NCBI GenBank assembly: GCA_032622095.1
Contig: CP136065.1
Span: forward strand, 214,564,151 to 214,628,150
From: Siphonodentalium dalli
Lineage: Eukaryota; Mollusca; Scaphopoda; Gadilida; Siphonodentaliidae
Length of the DNA stretch: 64,000 nucleotides
Direction of reading: 5' to 3'
Shown here: positions 1 through 13,676 of the stretch, piece after piece
Layout of the letters: every line of letters starts with the position of its first letter
How positions within the stretch are numbered: the first letter of the stretch is position 1
Translations under genes and position numbers: made by a program
Notes under the pieces: generated by a model
The model's database searches: none
Told to the model about the DNA's origin: nothing
The model's input: the letters and a program-made list of their open reading frames with translations, nothing else

Positions 1-3000
1 TATAAATTTTTGCACATATTGTCATAATATCCCATGTTTCTGCTAAATTAAGGGGTCCCCATTGTTCTAATTGGATTAAAACAGTCAATGGGCATATAAA
101 TTCTTCAAATATTGTCATAACATCTCATCTTTCTGCCAAATTAAGGTGTCCCCATTGATCTAATTGGACTAAAACAGTCACAGGGCATATACATTCTGCA
201 AATATCGTCATAACATCACATGTTTCTGCCAAATTAAGGGCTCTCCATTGTTCTAATTGGACTAAAACAGTCACTGGGCATATAAATTCTGCAAATATTG
301 TCATAACATCCAATGTTTCTGCCAAATTAAGGTGTCCTCATTGTTTTAATTAGACTAAAACAGTCACTGGGCATATAAATTCTGCAAATATTGTCATAAC
401 ATCCCATGTTTCTGCCAAATTAAGGGGTCCCATTATTCTAATTGGACTAAAACAGTCACTGGCCATATCAATTCTGCAAATATTGTCATAACATCCCATG
501 TTTCTGCCAAATTAAGGGGTCTCCATTGTTCTAATTGGACTAAAACAGTCACTGTGCATATCAATTCTGCAAATATTGTCATAACACTGATAACACCCCA
601 TGTTTCTGCCAAATTAAGGGGTCCCCATTGATCTAATTGGAATAAAACAGTCACTGGGCATATCAATTCTGCAAATATTGTCATAACATCACATGTTTCT
701 GCCATATTAAGGGGTCTCAATTGTTCTAATTGGATTAAAACAGTCACTGGGCATATACATTTTTTTGCAAATATTGTCATAGTATCCCATGTTTCTGCTA
801 AATTAAGGGGCCCAGTTGTTCTAATTGGATTAAAACAGTCAATGGGCATATCAATTCTGCAAATATTGTCATAACACTGATAACACCCCATGTTTCTGCC
901 AAATTAAGGGGTCTCCATTGTTCTAATTGGATTAAAACAGTCACAGGGCATATCAATTCTGCAAATATTGTCATAACATCCCATGTTTTTGCCAAATTAA
1001 GGACTCCCCATTGTTCTAATTGGACTAAAACAGTCACTGGGCATATAAATTCTGCAAATATTGTCATAACATCACATGTTTCTGCTAAAGTAAGAGGTCC
1101 CCATTGTTCTAATTGGATTAAAACAGTCACTGGACATACATGTATAAATTCTGCAAATGTTGTCATACCATCCCATGTTTCTGCCAAATTAAGGTGTCCT
1201 CATTGTTCTAATTAGACTAAAACAGTCACTCGCCATATCAATTCTGCAAATATTGTCATAACATCCCATGTTTCTGCAAAATTAAGGGGTCTCCATTGTT
1301 CTAATTGGACTAAAACAGTCACTGTGCATATCAATTCTGCAAATATTGTCATAACACTGATAACACCCCATGTTTCTGCCAAATTAAGGGGTCCCCATTG
1401 ATCTAATTGGAATAAAACAGTCACTGGGCATATCAATTCTGCAAATATTGTCATAACATCACATGTTTCTGCCATATTAAGGGGTCTCAATTGTTCTAAT
1501 TGGATTAAAACTGTCACTGGGCATATACATTTTTTTGCAAATATTGTCATAATATCCCATGTTTCTGCTAAATTAAGGGGCCCAGTTGTTCTAATTGGAT
1601 TAAAACAGTCAATGGGCATATCAATTCTGCAAATATTGTCATAACACTGATAACACCCCATGTTTCTGCCAAATTAAGGGGTCTCCATTGTTCTAATTGG
1701 ATTAAAACAGTCACAGGGCATATCAATTCTGCAAATATTGTCATAACATCCCATGTTTTTGCCAAATTAAGGACTCCCCATTGTTCTAATTGGACTAAAA
1801 CAGACACTGGGCATATAAATTCTGCAAATATTGTCATAACATCCCATGCTTCTGCTAAATTAAGGTGTCCCCATTGATATAATTGGACTAAAACAGTCAC
1901 TGGGCGTATAAATTCTGCAAATATTGTCATAACATCACATGTTTCTGCCAAATTAAGGGGTCTCCATTGTTCTAATTGGATTAAAACAGTCACTGGACAT
2001 ATCAATTCTGCAAATATTGTCATAACATCCCATGTTTTTGCCAAATTAAGGACTCCCCATTGTTCTAATTGGACTAAAACAGTCACTGGGTATATAAATT
2101 CTGCAAATATTGTCATAACATCACATGTTTCTGCCAAATTAAGGGGTCTCCATTGCTCTAATTGGATTAAAACAGTCACTGGGCATATAAATTTTTGCAA
2201 ATATTGTCATAATATCCCATGTTTCTGCTAAATTAAGGGGTCCCCATTGTTCTAATTGGATTGAAACAGTCAATGGGCATATACATTTTTGCAAATATTG
2301 TCATAATATCCCATGTTTCTGCTAAATTAAGGGGCCCAGTTGTTCTAATTGGATTAAAACAGTCAATGGGCATATCAATTCTGCAAATATTGTCATAACA
2401 CTGATAACATCCCATGTGTCTGCCAAATTAAGAGGTTCCCATTGTTCTAATTGGATTAAAACAGTCAATGGGCATATAAATTCTTCAAATATTGTCATAA
2501 CATCCCATGCTTCTGCCAAATTAAGGGGTCCCCATTGATATAATTGGACTAAAACAGTCACTGGGCATATAAATTCTGCAAATATTGTCATAACATCCCA
2601 TGCTTCTGCTAAATTAAGGTGTCCCCATTGATATAATTGGACTAAAACAGTCACTGGGCGTATAAATTCTGCAAATATTGTCATAACATCACATGTTTCT
2701 GCCAAATTAAGGGGTCTCCATTGTTCTAATTGGATTAAAACAGTCACTGGGCATATCAATTCTGCAAATATTGTCATAACATCCCATGTTTTTGCCAAAT
2801 TAAGGACTCCCCATTGTTCTAATTGGACTAAAACAGTCACTGGGCATATCAATTCTGCAAATATTGTCATAACATCACATGTTTCTGCCAAATTAAGGGG
2901 TCTCCATTGCTCTAATTGGATTAAAACAGTCACTGGGCATATAAAAATTTTTGCAAATATTGTCATAATATCCCATGTTTCTGCTAAATTAAGGGGTCCC

Positions 3001-6000
3001 CATTGTTCTAATTGGATTAAAACAGTCAATGGGCATATAAATTCTTCAAATATTGTCATAACATCTCATCTTTCTGCCAAATTAAGGTGTCCCCATTGAA
3101 CTAATTGGACTAAAACAGTCACTGGGCATATACATTCTGCAAATATCGTCATAACATCACATGTTTCTGCCAAATTAAGGGCTCTCCATTGTTCTAATTG
3201 GACTAAAACAGTCACTGGGCATATAAATTCTGCAAATATTGTCATACCATCCCATGTTTCTGCCAAATTAAGGTGTCCTCATTGTTCTAATTAGACTAAA
3301 ACAATCACTCGCCATATCAATTCTGCAAATATTGTCATAACATCCCATGTTTCTGCAAAATTAAGGGGTCTCCATTGTTCTAATTGGACTAAAACAGTCA
3401 CTGTGCATATCAATTCTGCAAATATTGTCATAACACTGATAACACCCCATGTTTCTGCCAAATTAAGGGGTCCCCATTGATCTAATTGGAATAAAACAGT
3501 CACTGGGCATATCAATTCTGCAAATATTGTCATAACATCACATGTTTCTGCCATATTAAGGGGTCTCAATTGTTCTAATTGGATTAAAACAGTCACTGGG
3601 CATATACATTTTTTTGCAAATATTGTCATAATATCCCATGTTTCTGCTAAATTAAGGGGCCCAGTTGTTCTAATTGGATTAAAACAGTCAATGGGCATAT
3701 CAATTCTGCAATTATTGTCATAACACTGATAACACCCCATGTTTCTGCCAAATTAAGGGGTCTCCATTGTTCTAATTGGATTAAAACAGTCACAGGGCAT
3801 ATCAATTCTGCAAATATTGTCATAACATCCCATGTTTTTGCCAAATTAAGGACTCCCCATTGTTCTAATTGGACTAAAACAGTCACTGGGCATATAAATT
3901 CTGCAAATATTGTAATAACATCCCATGCTTCTGCTAAATTAAGGTGTCCCCATTGATATAATCGGACTAAAACAGTCACTGGGCGTATAAATTCTGCAAA
4001 TATTGTCATAACATCACATGTTTCTGCTAAATTAAGGGGTCCCCATTGTTCTAATTGGATTAAAACAGTCAATGGGCATATACATTTTTGCAAATATTGT
4101 CATAATATCCCATGTTTCTGCTAAATTAAGGGGCCCAGTTGTTCTAATTGGATTAAAACAGTCAATGGGCATATCAATTCTGCAAATATTGTCATAACAC
4201 TGATAACATCCCATGTGTCTGCCAAATTAAGAGGTTCCCATTGTTCTAATTGGATTAAAACAGTCAATGGGCATATAAATTCTTCAAATATTGTCATAAC
4301 ATCCCATGCTTCTGCCAAATTAAGGGGTCCCCATTGATATAATTGGACTAAAACAGTCACTGGGCATATAAATTCTGCAAATATTGTCATAACATCCCAT
4401 GCTTCTGCTAAATTAAGGTGTCCCCATTGATATAATCGGACTAAAACAGTCACTGGGCGTATAAATTCTGCAAATATTGTCATAACATCACATGTTTCTG
4501 CCAAATTAAGGGGTCTCCATTGTTCTAATTGGATTAAAACAGTCACTGGGCATATCAATTCTGCAAATATTGTCATAACATCCCATGTTTTTGCCAAATT
4601 AAGGACTCCCCATTGTTCTAATTGGACTAAAACAGTCACTGGGCATATCAATTCTGCAAATATTGTCATAACATCACATGTTTCTGCCAAATTAAGGGGT
4701 CTCCATTGCTCTAATTGGATTAAAACGGTCACTGGGCATATAATTTTTTTTGCAAATATTGTCATAATATGCCATGTTTCTGCTAAATTAAGGGGTCCCC
4801 ATTGTTCTAATTGGATTAAAACAGTCAATGGGCATATAAATTCTTCAAATATTGTCATAACATCTCATCTTTCTGCCAAATTAAGGTGTCCCCATTGAAC
4901 TAATTGGACTAAAACAGTCACTGGGCATATACATTCTGCAAATATCGTCATAACATCACATGTTTCTGCCAAATTAAGGGCTCTCAATTGTTCTAATTGG
5001 ACTAAAACAGTCACTGGGCATATAAATTCTGCAAATATTGTCATAACATCCCATGCTTCTGCTAAATTAAGGTGTCCCCATTGATATAATTGGACTAAAA
5101 CAGTCACTGGGCGTATAAATTCTGCAAATATTGTCATAACACTGATAACACCCCATGTTTCTGCCAAATTAAGGGGTCCCCATTGATCTAATTGGAATAA
5201 AACAGTCACTGGGCATATCAATTCTGCAAATATTGTCATAACATCACATGTTTCTGCCATATTAAGGGGTCTCAATTGTTCTAATTGGATTAAAACAGTC
5301 ACTGGGCATATACATTTTTTTGCAAATATTGTCATAATATCCCGTTTCTGCTAAATTAAGGGGCCCAGTTGTTCTAATTGGATTAAAACAGTCAATGGGC
5401 ATATCAATTCTGCAAATATTGTCATAACACTGATAACACCCCATGTTTCTGCCAAATTAAGGGGTCTCCATTGTTCTAATTGGATTAAAACAGTCACAGG
5501 GCATATCAATTCTGCAAATATTGTCATAACATCCCATGTTTTTGCCAAATTAAGGACTCCCCATTGTTCTAATTGGACTAAAACAGTCACTGGGCATATA
5601 AATTCTGCAAATATTGTCATAACATCCCATGCTTCTGCTAAATTAAGGTGTCCCCATTGATATAATTGGACTAAAACAGTCACTGGGCGTATAAATTCTG
5701 CAAATATTGTCATAACATCACATGTTTCTGCCAAATTAAGGGGTCTCCATTGTTCTAAATGGATTAAAACAGTCACTGGACATATCAATTCTGCAAATAT
5801 TGTCATAACATCCCATGTTTTTGCCAAATTAAGGACTCCCCATTGTTCTAATTGGACTGAAACAGTCACTGGGTATATAAATTCTGCAAATATTGTCATA
5901 ACATCACATGTTTCTGCCAAATTAAGGGGTCTCCATTGCTCTAATTGGATTAAAACAGTCACTGGGCATATAAATTTTTGCAAATATTGTCATAATATCC

Positions 6001-9000
6001 CATGTTTCTGCTAAATTAAGGGGTCCCCATTGTTCTAATTGGATTAAAACAGTCAATGGGCATATACATTTTTGCAAATATTGTCATAATATCCCATGTT
6101 TCTGCTAAATTAAGGGGCCCAGTTGTTCTAATTGGATTAAAACAGTCAATGGGCATATCAATTCTGCAAATATTGTCATAACACTGATAACATCCCATGT
6201 GTCTGCCAAATTAAGAGGTTCCCATTGTTCTAATTGGATTAAAACAGTCAATGGGCATATAAATTCTTCAAATATTGTCATAACATCCCATGCTTCTGCC
6301 AAATTAAGGGGTCCCCATTGATATAATTGGACTAAAACAGTCACTGGGCATATAAATTCTGCAAATATTGTCATAACATCCCATGCTTCTGCTAAATTAA
6401 GATGTCCCCATTGATATAATTGGACTAAAACAGTCACTGGGCGTATAAATTCTGCAAATATTGTCATAACATCACATGTTTCTGCCAAATTAAGGGGTCT
6501 CCATTGTTCTAATTGGATTAAAACAGTCACTGGGCATATCAATTCTGCAAATATTGTCATAACATCCCATGTTTTTGCCAAATTAAGGACTCCCCATTGT
6601 TCTAATTGGACTAAAACAGTCACTGGGCATATCAATTCTGCAAATATTGTCATAACATCACATGTTTCTGTCAAATTAAGGGGTCTCCATTGCTCTAATT
6701 GGATTAAAACAGTCACTGGGCATATAATTTTTTTTGCAAATATTGTCATAATATCCCATGTTTCTGCTAAATTAAGGGGTCACCATTGTTCTAATTGGAT
6801 TAAAACAGTCAATGGGCATATAAATTCTTCAAATATTGTCATAACATCTCATCTTTCTGCCAAATTAAGGTGTCCCCATTGAACTAATTGGACTAAAACA
6901 GTCACTGGGCATATACATTCTGCAAATATCGTCATAACATCACATGTTTCTGCCAAATTAAGGGCTCTCCATTGTTCTAATTGGACTAAAACAGTCACTG
7001 GGCATATAAATTCTGCAAATATTGTCATAACATCCCATGCTTCTGCTAAATTAAGGTGTCCCCATTGATATAATTGGACTAAAACAGTCACTGGGCGTAT
7101 AAATTCTGCAAATATTGTCATAACATCACATGTTTCTGCCAAATTAAGGGGTCTCCATTGTTCTAATTGGATTAAAACAGTCACTGGGCATATCAATTCT
7201 GCAAATATTGTCATAACACTGATAACACCCCATGTTTCTGCCAAATTAAGGGGTCCCCATTGATCTAATTGGAATAAAACAGTCACTGGGCATATCAATT
7301 CTGCAAATATTGTCATAACATCACATGTTTCTGCCAAATTAAGGGGTCTCCATTGTTCTAATTGGATTAAAACAGTCACTGGGCATATAAATTCTGCAAA
7401 TATTGTCATAACATCCCATGCTTCTGCTAAATTAAGGTGTCCCCATTGATATAATTGGACTAAAACAGTCACTGGGCGTATAAATTCTGCAAATATTGTC
7501 ATAACATCACATGTTTCTGCCAAATTAAGGGGTCTCCATTGTTCTAATTGGATTAAAACAGTCACTGGGCATATCAATTCTGCAAATATTGTCATAACAC
7601 TGATAACACCCCATGTTTCTGCCAAATTAAGGGGTCCCCATTGATCTAATTGGAATAAAACAGTCACTGGGCATATCAATTCTGCAAATATTGTCATAAC
7701 ATCCCATGCTTCTGCTAAATTAAGGTGTCCCCATTGATATAATTGGACTAAAACAGTCACTGAGCGTATAAATTCTGCAAATATTGTCATAACATCTCAT
7801 CTTTCTGCCAAATTAAGGTGTCCCCATTGAACTAATTGGACTAAAACAGTCACTGGGCATATACATTCTGCAAATATTGTCATAACATCACATGTTTCTG
7901 CCAAATTAAGGGCTCTCCATTGTTCTAATTGGACTAAAACAGTCACTGGGCATATAAATTCTGCAAATATTGTCATAACATCCCATGTTTTTGCCAAATT
8001 AAGGACTCCCCATTGTTCTAATTGGACTAAAACAGTCACTGGGCATATCAATTCTGCAAATATTGTCATAACATCACATGTTTCTGTCAAATTAAGGGGT
8101 CTCCATTGCTCTAATTGGATTAAAACAGTCACTGGGCATATAATTTTTTTTGCAAATATTGTCATAATATCCCATGTTTCTGCTAAATTAAGGGATCACC
8201 ATTGTTCTAATTGGATTAAAACAGTCAATGGGCATATAAATTCTTCAAATATTGTCATAACATCTCATCTTTCTGCCAAATTAAGGTGTCCCCATTGAAC
8301 TAATTGGACTAAAACAGTCACTGGGCATATACATTCTGCAAATATCGTCATAACATCACATGTTTCTGCCAAATTAAGGGCTCTCCATTGTTCTAATTGG
8401 ACTAAAACAGTCACTGGGCATATAAATTCTGCAAATATTGTCATAACATCCCATGCTTCTGCTAAATTAAGGTGTCCCCATTGATATAATTGGACTAAAA
8501 CAGTCACTGGGCGTATAAATTCTGCAAATATTGTCATAACATCACATGTTTCTGCCAAATTAAGGGGTCTCCATTGTTCTAATTGGATTAAAACAGTCAC
8601 TGTGCATATCAATTCTGCAAATATTGTCATAACACTGATAACACCCCATGTTTCTGCCAAATTAAGGGGTCCCCATTGATCTAATTGGAATAAAACAGTC
8701 ACTGGGCATATCAATTCTGCAAATATTGTCATAACATCACATGTTTCTGCCATATTAAGGGGTCTCAATTGTTCTAATTGGATTAAAACAGTCACTGGGC
8801 ATATACATTTTTTTGCAAATATTGTCATAGTATCCCATGTTTCTGCTAAATTAAGGGGCCCAGTTGTTCTAATTGGATTAAAACAGTCAATGGGCATATC
8901 AATTCTGCAAATATTGTCATAACACTGATAACACCCCATGTTTCTGCCAAATTAAGGGGTCTCCATTGTTCTAATTGGATTAAAACAGTCACAGGGCATA

Positions 9001-11070
9001 TCAATTCTGCAAATATTGTCATAACATCCCATGTTTTTGCCAAATTAAGGACTCCCCATTGTTCTAATTGGACTAAAACAGTCACTGGGCATATAAATTC
9101 TGCAAATATTGTCATAACATCACATGTTTCTGCTAAAGTAAGAGGTCCCCATTGTTCTAATTGGATTAAAACAGTCACTGGACATACATGTATAAATTCT
9201 GCAAATGTTGTCATACCATCCCATGTTTCTGCCAAATTAAGGTGTCCTCATTGTTCTAATTAGACTAAAACAGTCACTCGCCATATCAATTCTGCAAATA
9301 TTGTCATAACATCCCATGTTTCTGCAAAATTAAGGGGTCTCCATTGTTCTAATTGGACTAAAACAGTCACTGTGCATATCAATTCTGCAAATATTGTCAT
9401 AACACTGATAACACCCCATGTTTCTGCCAAATTAAGGGGTCCCCATTGATCTAATTGGAATAAAACAGTCACTGGGCATATCAATTCTGCAAATATTGTC
9501 ATAACATCACATGTTTCTGCCAAATTAAGGGGTCTCCATTGTTCTAATTGGATTAAAACAGTCACTGGGCATATAAATTCTGCAAATATTGTCATAACAT
9601 CCCATGCTTCTGCTAAATTAAGGTGTCCCCATTGATATAATTGGACTAAAACAGTCACTGGGCGTATAAATTCTGCAAATATTGTCATAACATCACATGT
9701 TTCTGCCAAATTAAGGGGTCTCCATTGTTCTAATTGGATTAAAACAGTCACTGGGCATATCAATTCTGCAAATATTGTCATAACACTGATAACACCCCAT
9801 GTTTCTGCCAAATTAAGGGGTCCCCATTGATCTAATTGGAATAAAACAGTCACTGGGCATATCAATTCTGCAAATATTGTCATAACATCCCATGCTTCTG
9901 CTAAATTAAGGTGTCCCCATTGATATAATTGGACTAAAACAGTCACTGAGCGTATAAATTCTGCAAATATTGTCATAACATCTCATCTTTCTGCCAAATT
10001 AAGGTGTCCCCATTGAACTAATTGGACTAAAACAGTCACTGGGCATATACATTCTGCAAATATCGTCATAACATCACATGTTTCTGCCAAATTAAGGGCT
10101 CTCCATTGTTCTAATTGGACTAAAACAGTCACTGGGCATATAAATTCTGCAAATATTGTCATAACATCCCATGCTTCTGCTAAATTAAGGTGTCCCCATT
10201 GATATAATTGGACTAAAACAGTCACTGGGCGTATAAATTCTGCAAATATTGTCATAACATCACATGTTTCTGCCAAATTAAGGGGTCTCCATTGTTCTAA
10301 TTGGATTAAAACAGTCACTGGGCATATCAATTCTGCAAATATTGTCATAACATCCCATGTTTTTGCCAAATTAAGGACTCCCCATTGTTCTAATTGGACT
10401 AAAACAGTCACTGGGTATATAAATTCTGCAAATATTGTCATAACATCACATGTTTCTGCCAAATTAAGGGGTCTCCATTGCTCTAATTGGATTAAAACAG
10501 TCACTGGGCATATAAATTTTTGCAAATATTGTCATAATATCCCATGTTTCTGCTAAATTAAGGGGTCCCCATTGTTCTAATTGGATTAAAACAGTCAATG
10601 GGCATATAAATTCTTCAAATATTGTCATAACATCTCATCTTTCTGCCAAATTAAGGTGTCCCCATTGAACTAATTGGACTAAAACAGTCACTGGGCATAT
10701 ACATTCTGCAAATATCGTCATAACATCACATGTTTCTGCCAAACTAAGGGCTAAATTCTGCAAATATTGTCATAACATCAGACGTTTCTGCTAAAGTAAG
10801 AGGTCCCCATTGTTCTAATTGGATTAAAACAGTCACTGGACATACATGTATAAATTCTGCAAATGTTGTCATAACATCCCATGTTTCTGCCAAATTAAGG
10901 TGTCCTCATTGTTCTAATTAGACTAAAACAGTCACTGGGCATATAAATTCTGCAAATATTGTCATAACATCCCATATTTCTGCCAAATTAAGGGGTCTCC
11001 ATTGCTCTAATTGGATTAAAACAGTCACTGGGCATATACATTCTGCAAATATTGTCAAAACATCCCAGTA
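1..11070. repeat. 93-bp satellite array with higher-order repeats
   Basis: About 118 head-to-tail copies of a 93-bp AT-rich monomer containing the landmarks GCAAATATTGTCATAACAT, CAAATTAAGG and AAAACAGTCACTGGGCATAT. A recurrent 102-bp variant carries CACTGATAACACC in place of CATCAC. Monomer types recur in blocks: 2233-3059 matches 4032-4858 (shift 1799), 1568-2200 matches 5351-5983 (shift 3783), 1212-1661 matches 3291-3740 (shift 2079), and 798-1187 matches 8846-9235 (shift 8048, same translation). This is a higher-order repeat of about 19-23 monomers. The array is already running at base 1, so its left end is outside the window. A truncated monomer at 10744-10780 marks a rearrangement near the right end, and the last monomer fades at about 11070. 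Minus-strand open frames inside it (31-residue repeats) follow from 93 being divisible by three and are broken repeatedly, so I do not call a gene. Confidence 0.97.
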
Positions 11071-11225
11071 TATCTCCATGTTGATATAAATCTAGAATAA
11101 CTCAGACATTTCAACTTTCCGCATTCCTAATCACTCTGTTGAATGTAACATATGATATTATTCCCTTTTCAATTTCAAAATTGTATATACCGGTAGTGTC
11201 ATTGACACTTTCAGCATTTCATTTA
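11071..11225 (+). repeat. Dispersed element flanking the satellite
   Basis: The sequence directly after the satellite (CTTTCCGCATTCCTAATC, then GTGTCATTGACACTTTCA) recurs on the opposite strand at 38955-39065, where it lies next to a different minisatellite. I infer an interspersed repeat whose internal or neighbouring sequence tends to expand into tandem arrays. No coding content was seen. Confidence 0.6.
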
Positions 11226-12485
11226 ATTCAGTTAATTCACATTTTCACCAGCTTACCATAGTCATACATGTAAACCAATTTCATCATTGTTTTCTTCATT
11301 AAAGGAAATTGCAAATTCGTTGTTTATTCCATCATTTCATTAAAGGGACACTTTATGTGTGGTATGTTCACACATATCGATTCATTCAGACGAACCAATC
11401 CATATTTCATGAAATTGACACTTCACATTCAGAACACTTCCAACTCAAATATTAAAGTGACATTCCATTTCCATCCATTGGAAATTCTAATTCAACTTCA
11501 GCCGATATATATATATATACATGTACATAATTTACATGTACATGTACCTACCACTTTATTCATGAGAAAATGTCTGCATTCATGAAAAAATAATTCGTTA
11601 AACATTTTAACCTGTACTGTGGTAGCGTGATTGCAGACATCTAGGACCTGTGGGCCTGGTTGAATTCACTGCGGTTTGATGGATCACATCCATCCTCAAG
11701 CTACATATGCTATATATGGCATTTTGATCTGACGTGCAGGGGTAGATAAGCTTGAGACCCCACCACAGTTCAATTCACACCAGGTTCTCAGCTGTTATTT
11801 TCGGATGTTTGAACTTTAGTAAAATATGTTTGGACTGAACATAATCGGGATAATGTTGTTACCGGTATATACGTGTACACCAAAGCCCCATGCATATATA
11901 ATTATATAGCAGACTGCGCCAAGATCAACCAGTCCTTATCATATTTTTTGTCTGAAATTTATAAATAACTTGTAACTCAGGGTTGGTAGTTACGTGTAGG
12001 TGGGGGGACAGAAGTATTCAGCGATTTAATGCTGGGTTTGAATAGTTCACAAGGTTCCTTGGCAACATCAGGTACTAGTAACGTGGCTATTGGTGATTAT
12101 ACATGTAATATCTCAAATTCTCAACCCACGTTCTAACCTGGTATTTTAATATGATGATACGGACATATCACCGAGTGGTATACATGTAGCACAGGTACAT
12201 GTACGTGTAGTACGCAACATCCTATAATTATTACAATATTGAAGTTGATGATAACATTTGTGGTTGCTCCATTACGTGTCACGTGCGATCATATTATTGT
12301 TTGTTTTTATTCACCATTTTGTTCAAGTGTGTATACAATTATTGTTAACAGGGAGAGGCGCTAAATGCTTGTATGTTTTAGTTAATTGTTCCCTATCACA
12401 TTTGTATCATGCTTAAAAATAATATATTAACACTTTCTATACTAACTACTCTTTGATGAGTAGTTTCCTTTGGAAAGTTCATAAT
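11226..12485. other. Non-coding stretch, no gene seen
   Basis: AT-rich sequence with mollusc-like tacatgtacatg motifs, a short TA run near 11505 and a possible small inverted repeat element. At 11645-11800, CCTGGTTGAATTCACTGCGGT is mirrored by a diverged complement ending near CACCAGGTTCTCA. Open frames are short and unsupported. Confidence 0.5.
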
Positions 12486-12700
12486 CAATATAAATGATCT
12501 ACCGGATAGTGTAAATTGTTCCTGTGTTATGTTTCTGACGATACGAAACTTGTATGGAACCCACGTTGCGACAAAATTGACACGGAATTTGGCGCCATAT
12601 GCAGGTGGTCAGACAAATGGCAACTTTGTTTTAATACAGACAAAATACATATCAAAATTTGGCAACAGCTGTTTCTACGTCACGGAAGTAAAAGTACATT
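12486..12700 (+). pseudogene. LINE reverse-transcriptase relic
   Basis: Two adjacent frames together read like the palm of a non-LTR reverse transcriptase: INDLPDSVN in one frame, then after a frame change SDDTKLV and ICRWSDKWQLCFNTDK. Known RTs of this class have INDLP, FADDTK and a conserved KW..FN..K block in this order. Here the box is degraded (F/Y-A-D-D has become V-S-D-D) and the frame is broken, so this is a short dead fragment. No endonuclease or 3' end is recognisable nearby. Confidence 0.7.
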
Positions 12701-12952
12701 CTAATAACATATTTTTGTCTCAACGTTTATATAATTTCTCAGTAAATGAACATTCATATCTAGCTGTCGGCTGTCATTGTATGTGCGATTCTCGTGTATG
12801 TTTATTTGCGCGCGCTCAATGTTTCTTGTTGGACAGATCGGTTCATCAGGCTTGTCCAAAACTTAAAATATCTGAAAACGTAGTAACCTGACCCCTCCAA
12901 CTTGACTTGGGGAGTGTCATAAGATATGTACCGTTTAAGTTAGGATAAAGTT

Positions 12953-13099
12953 ATGATGATGATGATGATGATGATTGGTGATGGCGCGGTGGTGATGGTG
13001 GTGGTGGCGGTGATGGTGATTGTGGCGATGATGATGGCGGTGGTGGTGATGGTGGTGGTGCTGATGGTGATGGTGGTGGTAATGATGATGATGATGATG
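12953..13099. repeat. GAT/GGT trinucleotide microsatellite
   Basis: Imperfect (GAT)n/(GGT)n tract of about 147 bp. Long open frames on both strands (poly-Met/Val and Ser/Pro) are by-products of the triplet repeat. Confidence 0.95.
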
Positions 13100-13300
13100 A
13101 AAAAAACCGGGAGTCGATGTACATTTGTATATATGTGATGTCCTTTCTTTTATTTCTTTTGTTCATCTTTTGTAAACAAAAAACCCTATATAGTTTGTTG
13201 TATCAATATATACAATATCTTTGATCATAAAACCTCATGTTGTGAATCCCAACATGACGATCGTCACGTGACATCAATTCGATTGACCGATTTTATATTT

Positions 13301-13460
13301 ACAACTTAGATATCTTTTATTGACAACTTGGATACCTTGTATATACAACTTAGTTATATTGCATATACAACATAGCTATTTTGTAGATACGACTTAGCTC
13401 TCTTGTGTGTACAACTTAACTGTCTTGTATATATAACTTAGCTATCTTGTATGTACAACG
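13301..13460. repeat. 22-bp minisatellite, seven units
   Basis: Seven consecutive 22-bp units of the type ACAACTTAGCTATCTTGTAT plus two bases, each with a few substitutions, with an exact 22-bp register from 13301 to 13454 followed by a partial unit. No coding function is inferred. Confidence 0.9.
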
Positions 13461-13676
13461 TTTTTGGATTTGTTTTGCATGTGGCACCAAAACGCTGTTG
13501 TTTGTGGTAACTTGCATATTGTGTATCACTTCCGGGCCACAGCAACAATAGATGAAACTGAAGATTATAGATATTATTTGTCTATACACCGAGCGTAATT
13601 CAATGTGAAATATGTTGAAATGTATTATGCCTTGATTGAGAGTGCTAAAAAGATTAATATTATCCATCAATGCCTG

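Noticed and set aside
1-11070. CRISPR-like direct repeats or a multi-copy gene family encoded by the many minus-strand frames
   Set aside because: Repeats are contiguous 93-bp monomers with no unique spacers, and frames start and stop irregularly, as expected of a satellite with a period divisible by three.
12951-13166. Poly-Met/Val and Ser/Pro open frames
   Set aside because: They are the translation of a GAT/GGT microsatellite in both directions.
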